From: Camellia lanceoleosa
Lineage: Eukaryota; Streptophyta; Magnoliopsida; Ericales; Theaceae
Reading direction: 5' to 3'
NCBI GenBank assembly: GCA_025200525.1
Contig: CM045759.1
Location: 6,262,001 to 6,326,000 of the forward strand
DNA length: 64,000 nucleotides
Part shown: positions 33,129 through 43,223 of the stretch, piece by piece
Numbering within the stretch: position 1 is the first letter of the stretch
How the letters are laid out: each line of letters opens with the position of its first letter
Notes under the pieces: generated by a model
Database searches by the model: none
Seen by the model: the letters and a program-made list of their open reading frames with translations, nothing else
What the model was told of the DNA's origin: nothing
Position numbers and translations under genes: made by a program

Positions 33129-33429
33129 AAGATTAATTGAATAGTGTATGTTTATACTTGTTGAAATTTATGAAAGAATGCAGGACAGTCTCTTGCCGAA
33201 GTGAAATTTGCAGGTGTAATGCCCGAGGTATGTTAACCCAAGGAGATTGTGCAAAGAAGGAAGAATCTGGAAATCATTCTAAGTATAGAATCATTCAGAA
33301 GCAGTAAGAAGAGTTAAAAGTCTGAAGCATTCAAGAACAAACAGTTGCATAAAAGTTGTTTACAAGCAGCAGAGAGGCACATCGGCCACAAAAAGAACAG
33401 TTTACAAAGAAAAGAAATACAAAAGACAT

Positions 33430-35772
33430 TCAAGTTGTTTCAGCTTCAGGAGTTGGTTGGGCTGAGACCTCGGAGGGCCCTTGAGGAACAACTTCAGCAT
33501 TTTCTCCTACCACAACCTCAGTCCGCCCTTCCACCACAATTTCAGCTTCTTTGTTTTCTGAAACCTCGGCTTGTTTGCCTGCGGCGACTTCAGCATCAAT
33601 CTCGGCCAAGGTCTCATCAACACTTCTCCCCACTAAAAGAAGGTCAGAAGATAAGGTGCCGAAGTCTGCCTTTTTGGGAGCAGCTTCAACCTCTTCATCT
33701 CCAGTCAGGTCGATCTTGGGAGGAGATTTGGTCTTCCTCACCAAAGCTTCATCTTCATCTTCACCTTCGTTTTCAACGTCGGCTTCAGATTCATCTTCAG
33801 TTTGGCTTGGAGATGGAGGAAGAGGGCAAGGAAGACGCAGGGCCTCGGTCTTGCGCCATGGCGAGTCGGCTGGAAGATCAAGCTTTTTTGCCAGAGCATT
33901 CCAACCTAGGACGAATCCTTTGTTGCATGCTTTCTTGACCTGAAGCTTATAATCTTCAGCAACGTCGGCCATGCCTAGATCGTAGGCAGCATCAACTTCG
34001 GCTTTCTTCGTGGCCAGAGCATCTCTAAGCTCTTTCTCGGCTTCAGCCCTCTTAGCCTCGGCTTCCTTTCTCTCGGCTTCGGCTACTTTCCTAACGTTTA
34101 CAGCAGCCTCAGCCTTTTGAAGAGCAAGTGATTGGGCCTTTGTAGCTTCTGCAGCCTGATCTTCCAGCCTTTTCATTTTTAGTTCGTTGGCCCTGTTTTG
34201 TTTATGGATAAGAGCGAACTCCTTCTCCATGTCAGCCAGCTTCCTCCCAGTTTCAAATGCCATCATGGAGAAGCTATGAGCATGTTGGATAGCCTGAAAG
34301 AATACAAGGCAAAAGTTAGTACAAGAAATTTCAGAATTTTACAAGTATGGAAGAGATTTTGAAGAACAAAAAGACTTACTTGACCGAGCGTACGCATCAT
34401 ATGGACATAGTTCTCATAACCGGACATTTGTTCATTTTTCTCCATGTCGCCCTCAAGAAGGAATGGCGATCTTTGTGTGCCACGCCGATCTGAGCATCGG
34501 TTGCACTTTCATTTGTATACACTGGCCGGTCTTCAAGAGTGGCCTTCTGTTCCCTGGGGATCTTGGGTCCCTTGGTCCTCGAGCGTCAGAGATGATTCTG
34601 TTCCTTTGCTCCAGTGGACTTCGGTGGTAGGGCCACGGCGGGCCTCTTAGAAGGAGCCGAGGTGGTCTTCTCGGTCAATTTTGATATTGGCAAGGCATCT
34701 TCGGCCTCGGCATCAACTTCAGTAGCCTTAGCCTTCGGTTGGGCCTTCTTGGTTCTCTTCGGTTTTGGTGGGGGCACAGTTTGGGCTGGTGCATCATCCA
34801 TATCATCAGGAAGATCGGCCAGAAGGTCTAGCACCCTTTTTACTGGACGTTCCATTTCGGCCGCTTTAACAAGCCTTCGTCGACGTTTCTTTGGGGCCGA
34901 GGTTGACGGTTGATCGGCTGGCTCAGACGTGGAGGCAGCCTGTTCTGTAGAGGCAGTTGATGGAGAGGCGCTCTTCTTCCTCTTTTTTGGAACGTCGGGC
35001 AATTTGGATGTGTAAGTGGGGATGAAGTTCAGCACCAAAGGAGCCTTGCGCTTTTCAAGCGGAAGATCCAAGAGTTTCTTCTGATCTTTCCCAAGATAAA
35101 AGGACTGGCGGAAGTTCTTAGGTGGCTGGCGAACGTCTGCAAAACAGAACAAAACATGAGAAACAGATAAAATTTTTGAAAGTCATGCAAAATTTTTGAA
35201 GAAAGCAATAGCTAAGCAGTTGACGTTGGGCTCTTACCCTTGCCCTCTCTGACCGTGCGTGGAAGGGGAAAGAGATGAACTTCTTCATCTGGGCCGAATT
35301 CCCAGTTTCCAGAAGCGATCAAGTAATCGTCCCCAGCCCCTTTGTTGGAGTCGGGAAGGTCGGCTACTATTTTGTAGGCAGTGGACCTCGGTTTAAGATA
35401 GTATACAAAACCTTTTTCCTTATGGTCAAGGCCACACATGGTATAACAGTACTGGATGTCGGCAAGAGTGATTCTAACACCCTCCTGCCTAGCTAAGGCT
35501 ATTATTCCAATAAGTGTCCTAAAGGCGTTTATGGAGAGTTGCATGGGGTTAAGGGAATAGTAGTGAAGGACTTCACGGAAAAGGGGATCAAGGGGGAACC
35601 TAAGTCTACACTGGACGAAGGCTACTATAGGGAAGGGCATTTTATCACCATCAGGCATAATAGAGTCCTCTTCCTCAGCTAGTCTAAGGTGGACATCCTC
35701 TGGTATGGAAAATTCTTGCCTAAAGTTTTGAAGCTTGGTTGGGGTGTTCACCCTGTCTCTCCACACACCCAT
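33430..35772 (-). pseudogene. Antisense spliced gene of the Tat element (gypsy-type transposon protein)
   Basis: Read on the minus strand from ATG 35772. Exon 1 encodes FVQCRLRFPLDPLFREVLHY and SLNPMQLSINAFRTLIGIIA, the pattern of the 'putative gypsy type transposon' family (Transposase_28). A GT-AG intron fits 35237-35137 and keeps frame (EGK joined to DVRQPPKNF). Exon 2 is basic and low complexity. A second GT-AG intron fits 34379-34294 (MRTLGQ joined to AIQHAHSF). The last exon (34293-33430) starts with a long coiled coil (Ala/Glu/Lys heptads, about residues 20-100) and ends in an acidic tail. One TGA near 34587 and a frame change near 34455 damage the middle. Such antisense ORFs are known in Tat elements such as Grande; their role is unknown. 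Confidence 0.75.
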
Positions 35773-36270
35773 GGTCCTGATAAAGATAAGCGTTTGGCTA
35801 CAGAAACTGAGGATTCCTAAAAGGTTTTAAGGACCTCGGCTAAAACCTAGGTACTAATTGTTTCAGTTTTTCCTAGAGATTGATGGTTCAACAACAAATC
35901 CCAAACCTAAATCTACGAGTAAATGAGATTGGAAGGCAGAAAATCTGGAAAAACAGGAAAGTAACGAAGAAATCTCAGAAACAAGCGAGAACTGGGAAAA
36001 GAAGGGAACGATGGCTTACCAGAAAAAGGTGAGGCCGGGATGAAGCTTCGCCGAGGTCAGATAATGAACGCAACAGTAGCAAGAGCTTCAGAGCTTCGCA
36101 AAAATGGCAGAATTGAAAGAGAAAAAGTTTTTAGAGAGAAAGAAAGCAAGGAGATTCAAAATGCAAAAGTGAATAAGAAAGAGAGAGGGAATCGTTTTTT
36201 CCTAAATTTGAAACGGCGGCAAAAAACAGCAATAATTACGCCTAGGGTAACGCATGCGCCAGACGGTTGT

Positions 36271-36280
36271 GTTTTTATAA
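36271..36280 (-). promoter_or_regulatory. Candidate antisense TATA box
   Basis: The minus strand reads TTATAAAAAC about 500 bp upstream of the antisense ATG at 35772, followed by GA/CT-rich leader sequence (36020-36200). It would start transcription of the antisense gene inside the element. Confidence 0.4.
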
Positions 36281-36300
36281 GCATGAATTTCTTATAATAT

Positions 36301-36643
36301 GGTTGTTTTTTTATGTAATCTCGTGCCAGTTTGAGGTGGTAGTTGTGTTTTTGTTTTTTTGGTAGACAATGACATGGTCATGACGAAGAAAGTCATTGGG
36401 AGGATAAGACAAATGAACGGTATGAATTAAATATCAAAATCAAAACCTTTGAAGCACATAGTTAAATTTTTCAAAACAAATCTACATGTGGAAGATTGAA
36501 CTTGCCGTTGTTATATGAAAACAGATAAATGAGCCGATTAATAGAACAAAGAGACTGGTTGGAGTGTTTGTTTCAATCTTGTTTGTTAACTCATGGGGAT
36601 AATATGCCATTTCACTGACTTCTAGCTCTACTTAACAATACAG
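36301..36643. other. Spacer or intron at the Tat / host gene junction
   Basis: AT-rich, with no open frame of note and no retroelement motif. It may be intron sequence of the truncated acetyltransferase gene that follows. Confidence 0.45.
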
Positions 36644-37570
36644 ATATGTTGATAACTACAAAAGGAAATTTGCAGAGCAGGTAGGGCTAAACTGGCATAA
36701 TCTGTATGTCAAAAAAAAAAAAAAAAAAACAAACAAACAAACAAACAAACACAACTGCAATATATATCGTGCATAAAAATCTTTACCCCATTTTCTGTGT
36801 AGGAGTTTACTACATTGAAAAGGCGATGCAGAAAGCAACAGAAGCATACATGTACCTGCATTGTGACGGTATGATTTTCTTTTCACAAATCATCTTTAGG
36901 GCACCAACTTTCATCTTCTATCTTTTTATAGTTTCTTTGGGTTAGGATTGACATTAAGTTCAATCTTGTTTGAAAGAGTACATTGATCTCTTGGTTGGGT
37001 TAATGATAAAATTTTATGTTTATTATCAAAGAAGCTCCTCACACAGGGTCATTCAAATTAATAGGTAAAGAAGGAGGACAAGAATGTGAAATGTACCATA
37101 CTGAAGAGTGTAGTTGGAACCCTAGATTTGAGCATCCGATACTTGTTGCACAGGAGACCTTTCCTGGGGTAAACTCTCATCTAATTAATGAATCTGCATC
37201 CAACACTCAATGCTTTTGTTGCCTCAACTTCGAATTTTGTCCTCTCACAGGAAAGGGTGAAAGCCCCTCTCTTTTGCAGCATTGACAAGACAGGCCAAAA
37301 CAGATACTCTTACATTGCAAACCTCTGTGTTTCCAAATCTGCTCGCCGCCAGGGTATTGCAACAAACATGTTGTATGTTGTTGTTAAGTTAGCTAAATCC
37401 AATGGTAAGACGATAACCTGCATTGGTTCTTCGGATTTTGAAGAAAAGCAAACATGATTTACTTCAAACCATGGCAGTCTTGAGCAGTGTATTTGTCCAC
37501 GTGCATAGAAAAAACCGACGCACAAGAACTTTACCAAAAGATGGGTTTCGAGGTATTAGATGGTAGTTAA
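36644..37570 (+). pseudogene. GNAT acetyltransferase relic with introns
   Basis: Five exon-like blocks with matching GT-AG borders: 36644-36680 (YVDNYKRKFAEQ), 36803-36868 (EFTTLKRRCRKQQKHTC), 37065-37168 (VKKEDKNVKCTILKSVVGTL), 37251-37404 (ERVKAPLFCSI to IANLCVSKSARRQGIA) and 37479-37570 (VFVHVHRKN, then AQELYQKMGFEVLDGS). RRQGIA matches the acetyl-CoA pyrophosphate loop R/Q-x-x-G-x-A of motif A; QELYQKMGFEV is motif B. A one-base loss in the third block and another near 37531 break the frame, and the 5' exons are absent. Introns show it is not a processed copy. Plant members of this type are often plastid GNATs; the target here is unknown. Confidence 0.78.
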
Positions 37571-38375
37571 AAATTTGTTTTCCGCTTCGCTTTTAACCAT
37601 GAAGAGCTTATGCAACTTTTACACTTTTCATGTCAATCGTGGTCGAAATGGCAACCCCTCAATTATCGAAAGAGCAAACTTTCTTTCTTTGCTTTGAATT
37701 ATAAAACCTTATTTGGCGGTTTACCTCCATTGATTGTATGAAAAAGGAATACATTGTCCAAGTGGCTACGGCTCACCCCAAATTAGGGATGATGAAAATA
37801 AAATTTACCACCACATAAAGTTGTTTTCAAATTGAGAAATGAATCATTCAGTTCAGAAATTCGACACTCCAAAAAATTGACTAATACGATTTTGGGGGAA
37901 ATACTCAAGTAAAGCAGATACTAAAGATACAAAATACAGTTCCTTAAAAAAATGACTTTTCTGTTAGTATTTCTGGCAGGTCTTGTTGTTCGTGATGCAA
38001 ATAACTAATTGCAAGGCAATTTATGCGTAACAAGTGACCTGATCATCAACATAATCATTAAGAATTGCAACAGATTTATTTCTTCAAGTTTCCGGAAGAT
38101 GGCTCAGGGATTAAAAAAAAAAAAACTCTGGATGTGAAAGAAATCATGATACTTAAAATGAAAAGAATTCCATGAGGGAACTTTCATTTTTACATGTCTC
38201 AATGAAAAGAAAGCTGTCACCCTCTAAAAAAAATGAAAAGGAAGCTGTATTAACTTTAGAGATTATCTCAGGTAGTTTATTGACTTCAATAACATTCTGT
38301 TAGGATAGATATCATATCACTTTTACATCAATGTGATATTTGGTAACGACAGAGAAAACATTATTCCAACTGAAA
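37571..38375. other. Spacer, former 3' flank of the GNAT gene
   Basis: AT-rich, without gene or clear repeat. The last bases ATTTC (38376-38380) are the target duplication of the copia element that follows. Confidence 0.6.
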
Positions 38376-38380
38376 ATTTC

Positions 38381-38668
38381 TGTTGGTTTTATAGGAAATC
38401 AAAAAACTAAGGATAATGAAAGAAGCTAATTTTTGAGACTGCAGAATGTTAAATTTTATTGAGCAACAAGCTGTTTATTTATACAGCATAATGAAAACTG
38501 AATTTGCAGAAAAATCTGCTACATGTTGATCATAACAGCTAAATGCCTAAAAATTAGCATGAGGAAATCTTCATAATCCTAAAGAATAGCAACAACTAAA
38601 ATTGATCAGTCAATCCTAAAGAATAGCAAATCAAACTGATTCAGCTTCATGGGTCATGCCAGTCAATA
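38381..38668 (-). repeat. Copia 3' LTR
   Basis: Plus strand TGTTGGTTTT to GTCAATA. It is bounded internally by CTCCTCCTTG, i.e. the purine tract CAAGGAGGAG on the coding strand (38669-38678). It contains an 18-bp direct repeat AATCCTAAAGAATAGCAA. Confidence 0.9.
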
Positions 38669-40177
38669 CTCCTCCTTGACTCTGGAGCTGCATACACCAA
38701 GCTTCTGCCTCAAGAATTCATATCTAATCTTTGGAAGTGCCTTTGTTAGGGTGTCAGCACTTTGATTCTCTGCTTTTCGATGAGATCACCGCACTTCTCC
38801 TTCCCTTTGCACCTCTCTTAGCAGATAAAACTTTATCTTGAAGTGTTTTGTTTTGCCATGGAACACTGGATTACTAGCAATTGAAATTGCAGCTTGGTTA
38901 TCCACAAATATTTGTGTGCTTTCTTGTTGTTCCATATACCGTCTGTGAGTTTCTGATCCAAAGGGCTTGATTCACAGCGGCGATGGCGACTACATATTCT
39001 GCTTCTGCGTGGATTGAGCTATGACTTCTTGCTTCTTAGAACACCATGAAAAATTCCGTAACCAAAGCTAAAAAGAACTGAGGTGCTTCTCATATCATCA
39101 ACACATCCAAATTTTCACTATCGAATAACCATGGAGATTGAAGTTTTTAATTTGGTGAACCTTATTCCGAATCAATTGTGCCCGTAACATATCTAAGAAT
39201 TCTTTTTGCGCTTGAAAATGAATTTCACTAGCACAAATGCATATACCTTGATAGCAAACTCACGCATGCATGATATCCGCCCGGTTGCGATTAAATACAT
39301 TAGGCACCTATTAGGCTCTGTCTGACCTTTCATCCACCTTTTCAGCTCCATCTTCTTTGCAAAACTTCTCCTTTTGATTCATTGGAGTTGCAGTTGGCTT
39401 GCACTCTTGCATGTTGAATTTCTTGAGGATTTCCTTTGCATATTTATGCTGGCATAGAAAAATTTCATTTTGCTTTTGATGTACCTGCATACCAAGGAAG
39501 AATGTCATCCTTCCAAGGTCTGTCATTTCAAAGACATCTTTCATTTCTTCTTTAAACATGTCAATCAACTCCTTACTACTTCCTGTAACAAGTAGATCAT
39601 CAACATACAGAGATACTACAAGTATTTCATCATCAGCCTTCTTGATATATAAAGTAGATTCACTCAGACTTTTTTCAAAGCCTAAGTTCACTAAGTGTGC
39701 ATCAATTCTGCTATACCAGGACCTTGGTACCTATTTTAAACCATACAGGGCTTTTTTCAGTCGACATACCTTCTCCTCTTGTCCTTGAAAAGCAAACCCT
39801 TCAGGTTGCTCCACAAAAATTTCTTCCTCCAAGTATCCATTCAAAAAAGCTGACTTGACATCCATTTGGTGTATAACCCAGCCTTTTTCTACAGCAAGAG
39901 CCAGCAACATCCTTATGGTGTCCAACCTTGCAACTGGAGCAAAAGTTTCAGAAAAATCTACCCCAAACATCTGGGCATATCCCTTGACAACAAGTCTTGC
40001 CTTGTGCTTGTTTACAGAACCATCAGAATTGAGCTTGGTTCTGTAAACCCACTTGACTCCTATAGCTTTCTTGTGTTTAGGTCTGTCTACCAACTCCCAT
40101 GTCTGGTTCTTTTCAATCATCTTTAGCTCTTCCTTCATTGCAGCTATCCACTTCTGATCGATTCTTGACTTCTTCAT
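38669..40177 (-). pseudogene. Copia RT and RNase H
   Basis: Minus-strand frames give the RT start ([20 protein letters not shown], shortened), [39 protein letters not shown], then after a frame change near 39720 the catalytic VSLYVDDLLVTGSS and FEMTDLGRMTFFLGMQVHQ. Beyond 39310 the RNase H region is broken into small pieces but still ends in a recognisable LTKALPKIRYEFLRQKLG tail before the purine tract. Confidence 0.86.
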
Positions 40178-41685
40178 ACCCTGCAGGCTCCATTACCGCA
40201 ACATTACACCTCTGATAAATGTCAGAGAGTGATTTGGTTCCTCTAACAGGTTCATCATCCACATCATCATTCTCCTCCTGAATCTCAAGTTTCTTGTCAT
40301 TCTCCCAACTCCAGTTATCTAACTCAAGAAACTGAACATCCCTGCTGACAATTACTTTGTTGCTTTGTGGTAAGTAGATCCTGTAGGCCTTTGAAATTGA
40401 GCTATAGCCTACAAAAATCCCAGATTTTGCTTTCTTGTCCAACTTGTCTCTCTTAACTTGAGGGATATAAGAGAAACATAGTCAACCAAATGTCTTCAAA
40501 TTAAGCAACTTAGGTTTGTAGCCAGACCATGCTTCAAATGGAGTCTTTTTCTGCAAAGCTTTTGTTGGCAATCTGTTTAGCGTAAAAAGCTAGTATTCTG
40601 ACCTCGGCCCAAAATTTCTTTGGCAGCCCTTTGTCATGAAGCAAGCACCTTGTCATCTCCATAATTGTCCGGTTTTTCCTCTCCACAACGCCATTCTGTT
40701 GAGGAGTGTAAGGTGCTGTCAACTGATGTTCGATGCCTGCATCTTCACAAAACTTGTTAAATTTTCCAGAGGTATATTCAGTTCCATTATCAGACCTGAT
40801 CACCTGCATTTTGCATCCGCTTTGAGTTTCAACCCAAGCTTTAAACTTCCAGAAGATGTCAGCAACCTCAGATTTAAGCTTCATAAAATAAATCCAGCAC
40901 ATTCTTGAGTGATCATCAATGAAAGCAATATAATACTTACTGCCATTCAATGATGGTGTTTCTTTGGTCCTCCCACATCTGTGTGCATTAATTGCAGCCA
41001 CTGAGTAGCCCTCCAGGCCTTGTTTTGTGGAAAAGGAAGCCTGGTTTGCTTCCCATATTGACAGGCAGCACATTTAGAAGGCTCCTCCTCTAATTCAGGC
41101 AAGCCTTTCACTAGATTGTTCTTCTTCATGAAAAGTAGAGCGGCATGATGGAAATGCCCTAAGCTCTTGTGCCAAAGTACTGTATTGCTATCATCTTTAT
41201 GTACAGCAGCCTGCTCCTCTTTCATCAAGTCCAGTGCAAAGCTTTTGCCTTTCATTTGAACTTTGAACACCTCTATGCCTTTTGTATCTTTAATCACACA
41301 GTTTTTGTCTTCAAACAGCACCTTATAGCCTTTTTTCCAACAACTGAGTAACACTCAAAAGATTTTGATTAATTTCAGGAACATATAAAACATCAGAAAT
41401 TAATTTCAAACCTGTGCAGCCTTCAATTGCCACTGTTCCTTTGCCTTTTACTGCAATATGTGCTCCATTTCCAATTCTGACTTTAGAAATAGCAGTCTTG
41501 TCAAGCTCTCTGAAAAGCTCTCGATCATAAGTCATGTGGTTTGTACAACCACTATCTATAAGCCAGCTTTCTGTGGAGCTGTTGGTGGCAAAGCATGATA
41601 CCACAAACAATTGCTCTTCTTGAGGTTGATCCTCTGCAGCCTTGGCTTCTCCTTGTTGCTGTTGAGTCTTGCATATTCTTTCCAT
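40113..41685 (-). pseudogene. Copia protease and integrase
   Basis: Protease motif WLIDSGCTNHM near 41550; integrase zinc finger (LWHKSLGHFHHAA, then CAACQYGKQTRLPF); catalytic segments FIDDHSRMCWIYFM, VIRSDNGTEYTSGKF and YTPQQNGVVERKNRTIMEM (D,D,E complete). The C-terminal IFVGYSSISKAYRIY segment follows. Frame changes near 41330, 40960 and 40480 split it into four open stretches. Confidence 0.87.
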
Positions 41686-42545
41686 GTGCCCTAACTGACC
41701 ACATTTGTGACATCTTGCATCTGGCTTCCACCAACACTTATGCTGTGGATGATTTGTTTTTTTGCAGTAGGGGCAAGGTGGAAAGACTTGAGTGTTGCTG
41801 CTTTGGCTATGTTTGTTGTTGCTTGCATAACCTCCAGGATGCTTGTTTTTGTTCTACCTTTTTTTGTTTTTGCCACCATTATTGTTCTGTGATTTGGCTT
41901 GAAAAGCACCCTCCACAGATGCTTCTTGCCTCATAAGCCTCCTTTGTTCTTGTGCCTGCAGTGCATTCAACAATTCTGCCAAGGTAATGCTTGACATATC
42001 TTTTGAGTTTTCCAGAGATGAAATTGTAGCCTCAAACTTTTCAGGAATTGTGACTAGGATCTTTTGAACAATTCTAGAATCAGAAAAATCAGTACCAAGG
42101 ATTCTTACTTTGTTGACAATGCCATAAAGTTTTTCAAAATATTCCTTGATTGTTTCTGATTCTTTCATCTTTTGCATATTAAATTCTCGAATCAAATTCA
42201 GCACTTGCATCCCTTTGATCCTTGCATTTTCTTCGTATTCTTGCTTCAAAAAATCCCAAATTTCCTTGGCTGTTTTTAGCGCCATTATTCTGGTAAAAAT
42301 GTTGGATGAGACTGCTGCAAACAAGGTTGCTCTTGCTTTTGATTTTCTTTGCTTCCTCTCCTTTTGATTTTTGATTTGTGCAAGAGTTGGATTGTCTGGC
42401 AGAGGTGGAACTTCATATACTTGTTCAGCAGCTTCCCATAGATCATTAGCATCAAGATAGGCTTCCATTCTAATGTTTCACACGATAATTTGTTCCGTCA
42501 AACATTGGAGGTGCAATTGCAAGGAATGAATTTTCAATTCATTGT
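41640..42545 (-). pseudogene. Copia gag
   Basis: Before the open stretch, the start motif IAPPMFDGTNYRV is visible at about 42485-42525, separated by a frameshift from MEAYLDANDLWEAAEQVYEV (ATG 42468). UBN2-type capsid segments follow (AKEIWDFLKQEYE, VQKILVTIPEKFEATISSLE). Two zinc motifs lie after another shift near 41870: a CPYCKKTNHPQHKC form and CHKCGQLGHMERIC. Gag would form the particle core. Confidence 0.83.
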
Positions 42546-42570
42546 GTTTGAACTCTCTCACAGTCCTCAA

Positions 42571-42583
42571 GATTGCGATACCA
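42571..42583 (-). other. Copia primer binding site (variant)
   Basis: The minus strand reads TGGTATCGCAATC three bases after the LTR. The first seven bases match the initiator Met tRNA site; the rest diverge, so the primer tRNA is uncertain. Confidence 0.6.
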
Positions 42584-42586
42584 ATC

Positions 42587-42875
42587 TGTTGGTTTTATAG
42601 GAAATCAAAAAACTAAGGATAATGAAAGAAGCTAATTTTTGAGACTGCAGAATGTTAAATTTTATTGAGCAACAAGATGTTTATTTATACAGCATAATGA
42701 AAACTGAATTTGCAGAAAAATCTGCTACATGTTGATCATAACAGCTAAATGCCTAAAAATTAGCATGAGGAAATCTTCATAATCCTAAAGAATAGCAACA
42801 ACTAAAACTGATTCAGTCAATCCTAAAGAATAGCAAATCAAATTGATTCAGCTTCATGGGTCATGCCAGTCAATA
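42587..42875 (-). repeat. Copia 5' LTR
   Basis: Matches 38381-38668 with about 98-99 per cent identity. It is followed on the plus strand by the ATTTC duplication at 42876-42880. Confidence 0.9.
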
Positions 42876-42880
42876 ATTTC

Positions 42881-43223
42881 CAATGTTGTGCTGTAACAAA
42901 GGCACAAAACTTAAATATATGACTAACAAATAAATAAATAAATACTTAGTTTTCGACAACCCAACTGGTTATTACCACTTTAAGGATATTGCTACCAGCC
43001 ATGCAAATTTTGTCCCTTAAAATAGATCCTTTGGACTACCAACTTTACCATTAGGATAGTGTTCATAGGTTAATCAATCCACTCAGCTAGCTAAATCTTT
43101 CGGAGGTACATTTTGCCAAATGCTAATCATTGCTTACAAGAAACTAGTATCCATTTTGCATCCTATATTATACATGTTGGCCACAGTACTTGAGATGAAT
43201 GTGATATACTTGAATATAACACT
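42881..43223. other. Spacer, 3' flank of the PPR pseudogene
   Basis: AT-rich sequence, without open frame or repeat, between the copia element and the PPR relic. Confidence 0.6.

Larger units (their letters stand above)
26292..36300 (+). mobile_element. Tat-lineage Ty3/gypsy element with antisense gene, 3' LTR missing
   Basis: Order on the plus strand: LTR (26292-26823), TGGCGCC primer site, gag, protease, RT, RNase H, a second RNase H of archaeal type, integrase, a 62-bp tandem array, then an antisense spliced gene. The second RNase H and the antisense ORF are marks of the Tat lineage (e.g. Grande). No copy of the 5' LTR is found downstream; sequence changes to unrelated spacer near 36300, so the 3' end is truncated. 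GCCGAG-type words are frequent throughout. The coding part has several frameshifts. Confidence 0.85.
38381..42875 (-). mobile_element. Young Ty1/copia element with TA..CA LTR ends
   Basis: A 4495-bp minus-strand element flanked by ATTTC at 38376-38380 and 42876-42880. LTRs of 288 and 289 bp differ at about three substitutions and one indel, so the insertion is recent compared with the other elements. On the coding strand the LTR begins TATTGACTGG and ends ACCAACA, a non-canonical TA..CA pair. Gag, protease, integrase, RT and RNase H are all present, with several frameshifts, which is surprising for such similar LTRs and may mean it was mobilised in trans. Confidence 0.9.
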
